64,000 nt of DNA from Cricetomys ansorgei (taxonomy: Eukaryota > Chordata > Mammalia > Rodentia > Nesomyidae): assembly GCA_026225945.1 (NCBI GenBank), contig JAMJFZ010001799.1, positions 1 through 64,000 of the forward strand, given 5' to 3'. Below, piece by piece: positions 44,613 through 56,512 of this stretch (position 1 is its first letter; each line of letters begins with the position of its first letter). Position numbers and translations under genes: made by a program. The notes beneath the pieces are model-generated. The model did no database searches. It worked only from the letters and a program-made list of their open reading frames with translations, and had not been told where the DNA came from.

Positions 44613-45264
44613 CTCAGCAACGTTTTAACAAGCTCTCCAGGTGATTCTGATGTATGTGCTTGTCTAAAATCACTGTAGAGAACTATTGGCTGTTTATTGC
44701 AGAGCACAGGGCAGGAACATGAGAGGTTTAAGTCCCCTTACATGACAAGCCCTTCTCTTTGTTCCTCAGCAAAAGGCTTGATGAAGGAGCTCAGAATAAG
44801 GTCGATAGCACATTGGGATATTTTAGGAAATGAGTCCCTGGAACAAATGTTGGCACAGGGGTTGGTGGCCAGAGTGTGTTGTCTTGCCAAGGCTGTGTGA
44901 TGAATGGCAATGAAGGGAGATGGGTTGGCAAGATACCATATCAGGCTCTGTCCCCATAACACACAACAGCCAGGAATCTAGAGGAGGCTCGTTCCTACAA
45001 AGTCTCTGCAGTGCTGCTCCTAACTCCACTGAATTATCTATGGATAGCATTGCAAAGGATTCCTCCACGACAGGCAGGCGCATTACTTAGGAAGAGAGGT
45101 GGGACACACCAAAGTGGGCAAATAATAGAAATTGGTTTTAAGTTTAGCAGTGTGCCTAGTAACAGCAGAGGAAATAGACAGGCTTACAGACGATTATCCC
45201 AGGACTTGGGGTCAGAAACTGAGGGCTTTTATGTAATTGGGACACAGAACTGAGAGTAAGCAGA

Positions 45265-45385
45265 AGGGCTTGGTGACCCATTCCTGTAATTCTGGTCTAG
45301 GCTATACCAAGAGCATCATGAGTTCAAGACCAGCCTGGGCTACAAAGTAAAACCCTGTCTTAAACAGAACAAAATAAACATCAGA
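45265..45385 (+). repeat. B1-like SINE
   Basis: TTGGTGACCCATTCCTGTAATTC...GAGTTCAAGACCAGCCTGGG, with an A-rich end. Confidence 0.65.
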
Positions 45386-45754
45386 GGCATATAGGAGTAT
45401 GGGTTGGCAGATGTGAGGGGCAAGGAAAAGAAAGCTGTATTTGTGCCTGCTGAAGAGAGAGTAGGGAGTAACAAGTCCTGGCCACTTAAGTCCTGGAATC
45501 ATCTGGCTACAGGTCAGAGTACAAGCGAAAGGCAACCTTCTCTTCCTAGGTTTCAAGATCCTGGGCTTTGGAGCCAGTCACGGGGCTCAAAACTGTGGCT
45601 GCAGCTATGGGGCAGGATCCCACCACTTGTCCTTGCTGTGTACCAGGCACGAAAACAGTGTCAGGCACACAATTAGTGTTATCTTTCTTTATTTCTTTCT
45701 TTCTTTCTTTTTTTTTTTTAGATTTTATTATTATTGCTATTATTATTATTATTT

Positions 45755-45870
45755 TATTTTTTTGAGACTAGGTCTCAGTAAACAGTTCAGACCTGCCCAC
45801 AACTTTCTATCCCCTTCCTTCCCAGGGCATGCTGCGAATACAGGCGTAAGCCACCCTGGTTTAAGGGACA
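45755..45870 (-). repeat. B1-like SINE with T/ATT-rich head
   Basis: A (TTTC)n and ATT-rich run at 45680-45755 leads into TTTTTTTGAGACTAGGTCTCAG, then ACAGGCGTAAGCCACCCTGG. Confidence 0.6.
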
Positions 45871-46039
45871 GTCTCTGGGGGTTCGACTCGCCCACAGGTT
45901 ATTAAAAGATGTCCGCTCAACATTGCCAAGTATATGCATTAATTGTTCTTTTTGAAGCCTTTCTCCATCTGTACCTGGAAAGGTTGCATTGTAAAATCAC
46001 ACAGCCTAGAACTGAACACAGAGGAGGCGCTCAACAAGT

Positions 46040-46250
46040 TGTTTCCTTCCCCTTGACAATAGACCCAGTCCCCAGGCGGTTCCTTGCGCTCAGGGCGTCT
46101 CCATCTCCGTTCGCCCCAGCAACTTCAACCCCGCCCAGGACATGCCCGGAGGGGGAAAGAGGGGGCCGGGCGGCTGTGGTGTGGAGCCAGCTCCGGCTTA
46201 CTTAAGAAGCGAGCCCACACGGGTGGGCGGGCAGAGTGTTGCCGTGAGGT
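46040..46250 (+). promoter_or_regulatory. GC-rich promoter-like patch with possible first exon
   Basis: CpG clusters (GCGCTCAGGGCGTCTCCATC, CCCGGAGGGGG, GGGCCGGGCGGC, GGGTGGGCGGGC) stand out from the AT-richer surroundings. The plus strand ends the patch with GCCGTGAG|GTACTT, a possible donor of a non-coding first exon. In human, SLC37A1 lies beside RSPH1 and on the opposite strand. A plus-strand gene starting here would suit that arrangement, but no SLC37A1 coding exon was recognised in the remaining 18 kb. Confidence 0.4.
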
Positions 46251-46591
46251 ACTTCCCCATTTCTGTTCTCATCTGTGTCCACGGTGTTTATTGTTCGTTA
46301 TGAGCTAATTGTTCACGAATCTGCATTTCAAAAGCTCCTTTGAGTGTGAACAGGTGGGTGGAGGGCAATATTGGAAAGTAGAAGGAAGTTTAAAGTCCAC
46401 CACCTGAATGAAGCCTCTGCAAGGCTGCATTGCAGTGTAAAAGCCAGCCAGCCTTTGGATTCTCAGGGACACTTTCCCTCATAACCTTGTCTGAAATAGA
46501 TACGTGTACCAGATTGTATTTTGTTACCTCAAGTGCAGCCCCCTTGGCCCCAACACTTGGCCCCAAGTCTTTGAATAGGCTACTTATCAGC

Positions 46592-46735
46592 CCTGCTGTA
46601 ATGGCTCACGCCTTTAATCCCAGCACTCATGAGGCAGAGACAGGTGGATCTCTGTGAGTTGGAGGCCAGCCTGGTTTACAGAGTGAGTTCCAGGACAGGC
46701 AGAGTTACAACAGAGAAACCCTAACCCTCACCCCC
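46592..46735 (+). repeat. B1 SINE
   Basis: Well preserved: GGCTCACGCCTTTAATCCC, GGTGGATCTCTGTGAGTTGG and CAGGACAGGCAGAGTTAC. Confidence 0.92.
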
Positions 46736-46737
46736 AT

Positions 46738-46835
46738 CTCATTTGTGTGTGTGAGCGTGGTCCTGCTGTGTGGGTGTGGAGCTCAGGTACTCAGGCTTGC
46801 TGCCAAGTGCCTTGAGCCATCCCACCAGTCCTTAG
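46738..46835 (-). repeat. B3-type SINE fragment
   Basis: Reverse fragment: GTGTGTGTGAGCG...GGAGCTCAGG...TTGAGCCATCCCACCAG. Confidence 0.55.
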
Positions 46836-47549
46836 ATTTGAGGTAGGACTTCATTAAGTTACTAGTCATTGTTCTGTCTCAGCTGGGATTATAGGTGCAC
46901 CCCGTCCCCCAGTTAGAGTGCTGAGGATCGTGCCTATGTGAATGCTAGACAGGCACTGGACTCCTGAGCTACATACACACAACTACCCCCCTTTAAGTAT
47001 ACTCTTCCAGTATTTGGAATAGTGCTTGCAAGGGAGAGAACTTGAAGGTTTGTTTGTTGGATGGGGCTTCTCCCAGGTGAGGCTTCAGAGAAGGCTAGCT
47101 GAGTCAAAGCTAACAGTATCCAGCCCATTTCCTAACATCCTCTGCGCCTCCGTTCCAGAGTGAAGAGTTACACTTGGACCTCTGTGGCTGGACTAATGGC
47201 CCTTTTTCTTTTCTAAGGAGAGCAGAGGTCGATACCTTTATTGGAGGCGATAGGCCCTCTGGCTTCCCTCAAAGGCCATCTACTTGATTTTGAAATCACC
47301 ATTTGCTGCCATATACTTGGTTGCCTTCATGCTGAGGCTGTTGGGGGGGGGAAGTCTAGCAGCTCGATGGTCAGGTCAGCCTGGTTGAGGAGATGCATAC
47401 CTCCATGATGTGTACTTCAACCCAGGTTCGAGAAGAAAGGCGGGCTCCTGTGCTCTGTCCCCCCAGACTCTGCTGTCCTTGCTTTTACACACGAGGACAA
47501 AGACTTCTGATGGCGCATCTATCTTAAGTCTGAACTGTGTTATCATTGT

Positions 47550-47662
47550 AAAGTGTAGTCCTGGATGCTGGAACTAGCTATGTAGATCAGGCTGGCCTCA
47601 AACTCAAGAACGCCACCTGTCTCTACTTCCTGATTGCCTTCCTCCACACCTGGTTCCCATAG
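47550..47662 (-). repeat. B1 SINE
   Basis: Reverse B1: TGTAGATCAGGCTGGCCTC, AAACTCAAGAACGCCACCTG and CTTCCTCCACACCTGG. Confidence 0.75.
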
Positions 47663-47724
47663 GAGATAGCTTATTTTTCACCATAGGCATTTTATACTTT
47701 TTACTTGACTGTCTTCTGTTCTCA

Positions 47725-47930
47725 TTTTTAAAAAGGTTACTTTACTATTTAATAATGTATGAACATCACATCTATATATAAATTTCATTCATGCCGGGCA
47801 CCCAGAGCGGTCAAAGAGGGTATCAGATTCCTTGGAACTGGAGTTACAGATGGGTACTAGAAATCAGATCCAGGTCCTCTTGAGCACCAAGTGCTCTCAA
47901 CCACCAAGCACCTCCTCTCCAGCCCGTTAT
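47725..47930 (-). repeat. B3/B2-type SINE
   Basis: Reverse pattern: TGGAACTGGAGTTACAGATG, GATCCAGGTCCTCTTGAGC and ACCACCAAGCACCTCCTCTC. Confidence 0.75.
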
Positions 47931-47939
47931 TATATTTTA

Positions 47940-48062
47940 TATTTTAGTTTTCTGTAAGACAAGGTCTCACCATGTAGTCCAAACTGGCCTGGAACTCAGG
48001 TCCACCTACCTCTGCCTGCTCAGGGCTGGGATAATAAGGTGTGCTCCACCACACCTGGCCCT
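47940..48062 (-). repeat. B1 SINE
   Basis: Reverse B1: AGACAAGGTCTCACCATGTAG, ACTGGCCTGGAACTCAGG and GTGCTCCACCACACCTGG. Confidence 0.8.
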
Positions 48063-48064
48063 CT

Positions 48065-48795
48065 TCTCAATTTAAAATACCAGTTAACTCTCTTCTGTTC
48101 TGAAGTTTTATTTCTATTTTAAATACACTCATTCCTTGGTCATCTTCCCCCCACCCCTCCCCCCCGACCCCACCATAAACTAATTAGAAAACTTCACCCT
48201 GGAAAAAAGAGAAATAAAAGACTGCAATTCGTTTTGAAGGTGGCTTGTTCCTAGTGGACTAGGCGTGTGTCATCAGTATATCTCTCTGGACCTCTTAGGA
48301 GCCACAGTCTTGTAAGAACACATTCCTCTCAGTATTTATTTTCCTGCCACCTGCTGCTTGCTTTTAACCTCCTAGTGAAGCCAAGAATCCTTCTGAATAT
48401 ATACTTTATAGTCGAAGTTTGAAGGTAATGAAACACAACAAACTCCAGGAAGTAGAACCTCCGGAAAGTCGCTCAGGTCATCTGCTGCAATTTTGATTTG
48501 GGCAGGCTTTTGACTGTATGCATGGCTTGCTGCGTGCAACCACCGTCTGGCATAAAGCTGCCCTGCAGGAAAGGACTTCTCTGACCTCAATGTGCTGGAG
48601 AAGGAAGTCTTCTCTCACTGACCTGCAGAATTGTCTCCTCCTGCCGTTACCATGTTGATTATATCAGCTGTTTGTTGAATACTGTAAAATGAAGGCTGAT
48701 AGCTGTCTGCTTCATCTGTTGGCAGCATATCTACTGTTAGTGTGCCCGGTACTGGGTGTAGTCACATTGCTCAAGAAGATGATGCACCTTTGATT
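48065..48795. other. No gene or named repeat recognised
   Basis: Mixed sequence with a C-run (48145-48170). A minus-strand ORF at 48372-48590 has no recognisable feature. Confidence 0.4.
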
Positions 48796-48799
48796 TTTT

Positions 48800-48925
48800 C
48801 CTAAAAAGTCTATTTTTGAGACAAGGCTATGTGTGAACTCTGTTGGCCTAGGATGAACTTGAGCTCTCAAACTCCAGCATCTACCTCAGTCCTACCAGGT
48901 GCTGGGATCGTAGGCATGCTCAGCA
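48800..48925 (-). repeat. B1-like SINE, decayed
   Basis: TTTTTGAGACAAGGCTATGTG and GTGCTGGGATCGTAGGCATG. Confidence 0.6.
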
Positions 48926-49435
48926 GGAGCAGCTTCAGTTCTACCTCTTTATGGTCCCTTCTCCGTATGGCATGTGTTTTAGCCCTGAGATTGGGGTCTG
49001 GGAAACTATGGGATGCACCTAAAAGGGTTCCTATTGTCTGTATTGAAGGTAGGAGTCAGTCATAAAGTGTGTGTTATACCAGAAGCTACACAGCCTGCTT
49101 CTGTTTAACTAGCTTTGAATGGTAGAGTGGTGCTTGCAAAGGGCTTGAGACTAGCTTCCTGGTAGTTGTTTTCCCTTGGCCTATCCTAGGCTGCCAGGAG
49201 CTATGCTGGCTGAGGCTTGTCAAATAGGACCCACCTTCAGGTCTTTAGATTGTATTTCCTTAGCATACACTATGAAGAAATAGAAAGACTTGCCTTAAAT
49301 TGCAAGGCGCTGATAGCTACATTCTTTTACAGGGAATGTCAGCCCGGCTGTCACATGTGTCTATGTGTAAACGTTTATGTATATACACAGAAAGCTGGTA
49401 TCCTTTACAATGTATCCCATCAAAAATTCTGATTC

Positions 49436-49615
49436 AGGGTGGGGATGTTGGTGGAGTGATTGATTGCCCGGCACTGATGAAGTACTGCTGGGTTTGAGTT
49501 TTAGCACTAGTGTTTAGTGGTGAACTCCTGTAACAGTGTATGGAGGGTTGAAGTAGGTAGGTCAGAATTAACCTGGGCTACATAGGGAAAACTGTGTCTC
49601 AGAAGGAGCACCCTT
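49436..49615 (+). repeat. B4-type SINE
   Basis: An ID-like left half (ATTGCCCGGCACTGATGAAG, GGGTTTGAGTTTTAGCAC) joins a B1-like right half (AACCTGGGCTACATAGG). Confidence 0.55.
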
Positions 49616-50339
49616 CCCTCCCTCTCCAGAACTATGATAGCTTTCTTTGCTAGGTTTTATCTGAAGGATATAAAGATCCTATTTTAAGGGTCAGATAGGT
49701 AGTGGTATTAAAAGCAGGTACTTTAAAATATTGGAGTCTAGTATCTCAAGGACAGGAAAATTGGAGAAGTTCCATTTGGAAGCATCTTGGACTTGACTAA
49801 AGAAAAGATATTCAAGAAGGAACCTGTTCTGCTCTTAAAATTAACCTCAGCTCTTACTAGGGTTTTGCAGATGGACTAGCATTTCAAATGAGGCTGTGAA
49901 CTGATCTGCTCTGAAAAGATGACCTCGTTCAAAGGGCTCAGGTTTTTGGGTACTCATTAAGTATAAATGTGCAATTTTTTTTCTGAGAATTGAGGATAGA
50001 GGGGTTTGAAGACCTGAGTCAGAGTCCAGTACTGCATTCACCTAAAGCAACTTGAAATGGTTAATCTTCCCTGGTTCACCTGGGGTCTTGGCTCATTCCA
50101 GGATTTCTAAGGTCTGCTACGATCCAGTCTCCCCTTGTTTGGTGAGACTCAGTATAAAGTCCAAGTCAATGAAGGGCCTGAGTGGTTTTAAGTCTCTTGG
50201 GGCTCTGGATCTAGCTTAGCGGGTAGAGTGCCTAGCATGCAGGAAGCCCTTGGTTTGGGCTCTTGCTCTGTGTAAACAGGAGAGTCAGGAATTTGAGTCT
50301 AGCCTGGGTTCTGGGAATCTGAACTCCAGGCTTTGTGCT

Positions 50340-50535
50340 TTTGCACAGCAGGGACTTGACCCACGGAGCCATCTCTCCCAAACCCCATGATCATGAACTG
50401 ATCTTGCTACAACCCCCTGAGTGCTGGTGCTATAGGCACAGGCCACCATTTCCAGGCTTATATGTTGCCTAGGATTGAAGCAGAGCTTCTGCATGCTAGG
50501 CAAGCTATGGATCAGCTGAGGTGTATTGTTTAAAT
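50340..50535 (-). repeat. Composite ID/B1-like SINE remnant
   Basis: GAGCCATCTCTCCC, GAGTGCTGGTGCTATAGGC and GCATGCTAGGCAAGC occur in reverse SINE order. Confidence 0.5.
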
Positions 50536-50769
50536 TGCTTCCTTCCATAGGTTATTTTCATGAGCAAATACCTCAGTAAAATTAACACTGACAGTGAGTG
50601 TCATTACCTAATCTGCAGACATTCTGAATACCGCTAATGTATTTTCTGTTCTAAGATTAAATTTAATAGTTCATATTTAATTTAATTGCTATGTCTTTTT
50701 TAGTCATGTGTAATCTCAGAGTTTAACATGTGTTTTTTTTTCCTTTGAGTTTCTTAATTTTTTTAAATC

Positions 50770-50890
50770 TTTCACATCTTGGGTTTTTTAAGATAGGGTC
50801 TGTTTCTGTAGCCCATTCTGGCCCTGAACTATTGATTCTTCTGCCTCAGCCTGAATGCTGGATTATTGGTGTGCTATCATGCCTGGCTTC
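50770..50890 (-). repeat. B1 SINE
   Basis: AAGATAGGGTCTGTTTCTGTAG, CTGCCTCAGCCTGAATGCTGG and CTATCATGCCTGGC. Confidence 0.7.
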
Positions 50891-51329
50891 CAGATCTGGC
50901 TCCAGTCTCTAATATCTGACTCTGTGGAAGAACACAATATTATCTTTGACTCTCTCTGACTTCACATGGCTGAAGGAGGACCTGGACCCTGGAGATATCT
51001 GGATGCTTCGATGTACTCAAGTTGCACTCTGAGACCTGGGGATATAACTAGTGTTCTATTAGTGGAATTGGGTTATTTAGAGTCTTCTGGTAGAAAAGCA
51101 AGCAGCCTTGAATGCTGTGTTGTCTTCCAGTGAGTGTTACGATCTGGGCAGTATGGCTTGTGAGGTACACAGTAGGGAAACAAGGTGAGTTCTCTGAAAG
51201 GCTGCTTCGCTTCAGGAGAAGCAGCCAAGCAAGTAAAGAGTTGCAGGAATGCATGCCTGGTTCTGGAGGCCACAGGGAAAAGATGGCTTTTGTAGTGTTT
51301 AGGAAGAGGTGAGATTGGGGAACACTTTT

Positions 51330-51415
51330 TAACAGGGTCTTGCTCTGTAGCCCAGGTTGGCCTGTAACTCACACTCCGACTCCCCACTCTTGAATCAGTC
51401 TTGTGAGATGGGGAT
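51330..51415 (-). repeat. B1 SINE fragment
   Basis: AGGGTCTTGCTCTGTAGCCC and GGTTGGCCTGTAACTCAC. Confidence 0.65.
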
Positions 51416-51562
51416 TCCTTGAATGGCTGGGGAACACTGTAAACAATCACTGCCTGTGTGCATGCCTGTGTGTTAGTTAGGTCATCAGGCTTGTGTGACA
51501 TACCCTTTACCCACTGAGCCATCTTGCTAGTCTTTGCTGGGGATCACTTTAGAGGAAGTGTG

Positions 51563-51985
51563 TCCTAGTTAGGGCTACTATTGCTGTGATGGAACATAAT
51601 CAAAAGCAACTTGAGGAGGAAGAGGGTTTATTTGGCTTGAACTTTCACATTACTTTTCATCATCAAAGAAGGCAGGACAGGAACTCCAACAGGGCAAGAA
51701 CCTGGAGGCAGGAGCTGATGCAGAGGCCGTGGAGGGGCTGCTTACTGGCTTGTTCCTCTTGGCTTGCTAGCCTGCTTTTTTATAGAGGCCAGGACCACCA
51801 GCCCAGGGTGGCCTCACACACCGTGGTCTGGGCCCTCCCACATCAATTACTAATTAAGAAAATGCCCTACAGGTTTGTCGACAGCCTGGTCGTGTGGAGG
51901 GATTTTCTCATTGAGGCTCCCTCCCCTCTAATGACTCTAGCTTGTGTCAAGTTTGGCATAGAACTAGTCAGCACAAGGTGTTTTT
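51563..51985 (-). repeat. Rodent interspersed repeat, URR1-like
   Basis: Reverse copy of the family at 31508: GTCCTAGTTAGGGCTACTAT at one end, GGCCCTCCCACATCAATTAC in the middle, TCAAGTTTGGCATAGAACTAG near the other end. It also includes an ORF of 134 codons that is a by-product of the repeat. Confidence 0.7.
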
Positions 51986-52300
51986 CTTGAGCTCAATTTG
52001 ACAGATGACACCAGTTATCAGGTAAGGAGATGGGCTTAATTGCTATGACATAACTGGGACTCCCTCTAGAACTGTCATCTACCAGAGTTCGTGGACACAC
52101 CTTTATAGCTCATCATTTTAGTCTTCATTAATATCTATACTGTCAGAGCAAACTTATCACCAGGGTGTTTTGCACATGCTAAACCTAAGCATTGCAGCTG
52201 AGCTGCACCAAGTCTAAGGACAGGTTGCTGCATTTGCTTCACACCCCTTGCTTCAGCTCCCTTGCTTGTGCTTTAAGATACATATAAAAATAATGGATCA

Positions 52301-52495
52301 GGGCTGGAGAGATGGCTCAGCAGTTGAGAGTACATACTACTTTTGTGGAAGACCTGAGTTCGATTCTACAGCATCCATGGGCAGTTCACAACAGCTCTGG
52401 GGCAATCTGACATCTGCCTTCTATGGGGACACACTCCTTAAACACACACACACGGTCACTCACTTAAAATCTTTAAAAAACAATATGGTATAGTA
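52301..52495 (+). repeat. B2 SINE
   Basis: GGGCTGGAGAGATGGCTCAG opens it, followed by GAAGACCTGAGTTCGATTC and an ACACACAC-rich tail. Confidence 0.9.
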
Positions 52496-52499
52496 TAGC

Positions 52500-53750
52500 A
52501 GTACGCTACAATCTTTTACCTTCAATTTAGGGAAGAAGAAAGGAAACAGAAATCTTCAACGCTTTTACAAGCAGCCTTAATATAGAAAGAGAGGTAGAAA
52601 TCTTCACAGCCTCTTTCTAGGCTGTCCTAAGCCTTAATCCTCCAACTTTTGTCCTTTTACTAACTAAGGACAGCAACCCAACTAACACCCATCCCACCGG
52701 GGCTTCAGACTTGTTATGCCCTAAACCAAAAGTTCCCATAAACCCATGCAGCACACAATCCCAAAGACAAGCTGCAGGTGCCAGAACAACTATACCCACC
52801 CAAACTTTAACCACCTGCATCAAGCATTCCAAATACAACTCAAACAACTATACCACATCTGGGGTGGGAACACAAACCTCTAGTGACTAGTCAGTTAAAT
52901 CAAAAAGCTTTTCTTAAAATAAAAATTCCAAGTGTTCCTCTACAGTGTAGTTTATGAAACTTTGAACTTTCCAGAGTTAAGTGATGGCATATGATCTTGA
53001 AACTGGCAATTTGGGGTTCAAACTATTAATTAGAAATATACAGTTTATGAAGGTCTACTGGTTACCCATTTGCTAAAAATGTTACTAAAGGTGTTGTATT
53101 CTGTTGTATTGCTCTATGTGTGATTTTCGGACTTGGAGGTGTTATTTTCATTGTGACACTTTTTGATCATTCTTTCCCCATGGGGGAGGCATTCATTCAA
53201 ACATGGGCTTTCTTTAGCAAGTTGAGTTTGGTCTTTAAGTGCTAGAGAGTTTTTAGGGTTACTCTCTATTTGCGCCCCTCCTTCACAATTTGACATTTGA
53301 TTATGTTTTTGCCTTTTAGACACAGTACAAAAGGATTCATTAGTCCTGATCATCAAATTCTGAAGAAGCTAAAGATTAATTATTTTCTAGACTTAGCACT
53401 AGAATAGACTTTTTTTCCACTACTAACCTGGCACTTTGTAATTCTTGGGACTTGGCCCTAAGTTTACAGTGAGTGTGGCATCTGGCAGGCCATAGTCTGG
53501 CTCTTTTCTTCCTGTTCTAATCTACATGCCTATTTACACAATAGCAGTTCTTGCTATATAGTTTTAAAGTAAGTGCCCCCAGAGGTTGAGCAACTTGCCC
53601 TAGGTCAGACAGCTAGACAGATAAACAAACATTCAAACCTGGGGCACTTCAGTTGGAGTCACGCTCACTATGTACCCTACCTACCCTTCTGACCCTGGGA
53701 GAATCTAGTGGAATGTGTTTTCCTCAAGTTATTGATCAGTTTGCCTCCTG
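52500..53750. other. AT-rich sequence, no gene recognised
   Basis: 52640-52850 keeps a minus-strand ORF (76 codons) with a hydrophobic stretch (VWVGIVVLAPAACLW). It could be an old repeat fragment, but I cannot assign it. Confidence 0.35.
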
Positions 53751-53974
53751 CTTTTTTGTTTCTGTTGAGACAGAGTCTTGCCACAGCTTGAAACTGTCTG
53801 TAGCCCAGGCTGTCCTGGAACTCAGGTAGATTGGATTCTTATCTCTCATCTGGTTAGAAATGCCAGTTTGAAACAGTGTATCTTAATCTGTTTGCCTGCT
53901 AAGACAGAATGTTTCAAAACTCAAGTTTTAAAGGAACAGGAATTCATTTCGGCGTTCTTGGATCAGGTAGATAG

Positions 53975-54118
53975 AAATAGGGGTTTCCTATGTAGTCCTG
54001 TCTGGCTTGGCCTGTAATGCAGGCTGCTTGAACTTGAGATCTTCCTGCCTCAGCCTCTTATGTTCTGGAATCACAGGGGTGTGCCACTGAACTGAAGGCT
54101 GGCAGTTTCCAGGCTTAC
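53975..54118 (-). repeat. B1 SINE
   Basis: GGGGTTTCCTATGTAGTCC, CTTCCTGCCTCAGCCTCTT and ATCACAGGGGTGTGCCACTG. Confidence 0.7.
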
Positions 54119-54224
54119 GGTGTGTCCTCAAGGTCTTTGATTCTGTGTAGGCTCCCTGAGCACTGCTCATGCACTGAAGAGATGAAAGGGGGAAGGGGTA
54201 AATACTGCTTAAAGGTTTTTGTTG

Positions 54225-54390
54225 CTGCTGTTTTGAAAATTTATTATGTATATGCACGTGGGGTGGTTGCGCACTTGGGTCAGAGGACAGTTTATGGGAG
54301 TCATTCTGCTGTGTGGGTTTCAGGGATTGAACAGAGGTCATCAGGCTTGGTGGCAAGCGCCTTTACCTTCTGAGCCATCAAGCTGCCCCT
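54225..54390 (-). repeat. B3-type SINE
   Basis: TTATTATGTATATGCACGTG, GGGATTGAACAGAGGTCATC and TTCTGAGCCATCAAGCTG. Confidence 0.7.
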
Positions 54391-54394
54391 CTCC

Positions 54395-54512
54395 CCCTTG
54401 TTTTGACATACTGTCTGACCATGCAGCCCCATGATTGTAATCATGATTTATCCTCCTGCCTTCGCTTCCCAGTGAGTACTGGGATTGTAGGCTGCGCCAC
54501 CGCGCCCAACTT
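54395..54512 (-). repeat. B1-like SINE
   Basis: TTGTTTTGACATACTGTC, then GAGTACTGGGATTGTAGGC and GCCACCGCGCCCAAC. Confidence 0.65.
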
Positions 54513-54744
54513 GTGAGTTCTTTCTCCCACCCTTATGCTGTAACTGTACTGATAAACTGTTGTAACTGAGCTATACTAGCCCTTGTACCTTTTGTAATAG
54601 GGGGAAGTAACCCATTTTCAAAGGAGATCAGGTGGCCTCATTTGCTAATACCTTTAAAAGCCTCCTTTTTAATATTCTCACTGGCAGTTATCATAAATCT
54701 TTAACGTAGTTCTACACATAGGTGTTGAGGTACAGAAAGACACT

Positions 54745-54842
54745 TTAAGTTGGGAGGGCAGGGCGGCACACACTCCAGAATCCAGAAGCAGGCAGGAGAT
54801 TGAGAATTCCAGGCCAGTCTGAGCTGTTGTCACAGGAAACAA
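54745..54842 (+). repeat. B1-like SINE fragment
   Basis: GGGCGGCACACACTCCAGAATC, then AGGCAGGAGATTGAG and CCAGGCCAGTCTGAGC. Confidence 0.55.
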
Positions 54843-54899
54843 GTAGACTAGAGATTGTAGGATTTTGTTTTTGAAGCCTCTGCCCTCAACATTTTAACA

Positions 54900-55890
54900 A
54901 CAAACATGAAGTAGGAAGCACCCCCTTCCACCCCCAAAAAAGACCAAAATGTCTAAAATAGGAACCAGCTTGTTGGTGAGCAGGTAGAGATGAGTCTTCA
55001 TTGTAACAGCATGCAATTTGGAATATTGCCTGAGCCCAGTGTTCCTCATTAGGCGTTTGACAGCAGTTTCTGTGCCAGCGTTAGGCATGGGGAGGCATGC
55101 ACGTAAAACTTGTTCTCTGCCCTCGAGGCACTTATGGCTTAGGGTTCAAGTTGTAGGTCTCATGATGTTCCAGGAGGCCCGATGGGATGTGGGGAGTGGA
55201 GTGAAGGCAGTGACAAGCGGATGAGGGGCATTGCTCCCGTGTAAACTTCCCCTGGAATGCCTTTAGTTTTCTGAATCTGTTCCCACCACAGGTGGCTCTT
55301 TTCTGGGACTTCTTGATACCATCTGTACCTTTAGGTGGGCATTCGTTTCCTCTTCCCAGTTAACAGGTTCCCTTTGATTCTTAATGACTTCAGTCATAGG
55401 CTATCTCCATTTTAAATAGTACATTAATTAATGGCAGTTGAGTTTAGGCATTTTGCACATTAACTTTAAGTTTCACAAGGTGAAATGTGGCATTTCTTAT
55501 ATTTATGTCTTGGGTAAGTATATCAAGAGACTAGCATGCCTCAGTGGTAACTGGTCACTTGAAGACCACGTCATCCAAGGTAGGCAAACACTCTTACCAC
55601 AGAGCTACAGTGAGTTCAGACTGGAGTCATGTCTCTGAGGAGATGTTTGAGTTAAGCTCTAAGCGGACGGAGGCAGGAACTGGTGTGTGAACATTGGAGG
55701 TAGAGTGAATTTAAAGTAAGAAAGGAGAGGAGCCTGCGCCACTGTATTCATGATGGAGAACAGTAGGCCCGGGGTTTTTGAGTCATCAGCTTCTTTATAA
55801 CAGAAAGCCACTTCTGTTGCTATCGTTAATACTTAAACCAGCTTTACTGAGATGAAAATTTACTGAGATAAAATTTGCCCTTTTAAAACT
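54900..55890. other. No gene or named repeat recognised
   Basis: About 1 kb of mixed composition with only short ORFs. Confidence 0.4.
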
Positions 55891-56154
55891 ATTCAAATTA
55901 AAGACGACGGAGACAGTGGGTAAAAGTGCTCACTGCACAGTTGAGTTCAGTTCCTGGACCCCAGAAACCCAAGTGAAAAGCTGAATGTGGCTGGTTTGCA
56001 TCTGTAATTCAGCCCTCTTCCAGGAAGTTGGGAAGCTAACCTGGGAGCTTGTGGGACCGAGCACGTGGACAGGAAGCAACTTCCGACATCCACATGTACC
56101 CACCACACTGTCCGGTTATCTACACCACAAAACAAATAAAAACACTGTGCAAGT

Positions 56155-56250
56155 CAAGCTAAGCATGCTGGTATCAGCTTCAAATCCAACTTGAGAGGCT
56201 GAGGCAGAAGGTTGTGCGCTCCAGGCCAGCCTGGTCTACAAGGGGAGTTC
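56155..56250 (+). repeat. B1 SINE fragment
   Basis: AGAGGCTGAGGCAGAAGG and CCAGGCCAGCCTGGTCTAC. Confidence 0.65.
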
Positions 56251-56387
56251 GCCGATGTAGTGATATTACAGCAATGCAGTAAGTGAGTCGGGGGAGGGGG
56301 GACAGGGCAAAGCTCGCTGATAGGCTTGTCTAGCGTGTGTGTGAGGCCTTGTCTTTGCTCTTCACCAAACAATCCATTCGAATCCAC

Positions 56388-56512
56388 CCAGACCTGGATC
56401 CTGCACCTGTAATCTCAGCGTTTGGGAAGCTGAAGCAAGAGGATTGTGGGTTCAAGGCCAACATGGCTTCATGAGACCCGGTCTTGAAACAAACAGCAAA
56501 AAAGAGGGGAGG
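56388..56512 (+). repeat. B1 SINE
   Basis: CTGTAATCTCAGCGTTTGGG, GGGTTCAAGGCCAACATGG and GAGACCCGGTCTTG with an A-rich end. Confidence 0.75.

Noticed and set aside
45568..45905. ORFs rich in Phe/Tyr/Ile
   Set aside because: They read through a T/ATT simple repeat and a reverse B1 element.
51586..51990. ORF of 134 codons
   Set aside because: It falls entirely inside an interspersed repeat of the same family as 31508-31862.
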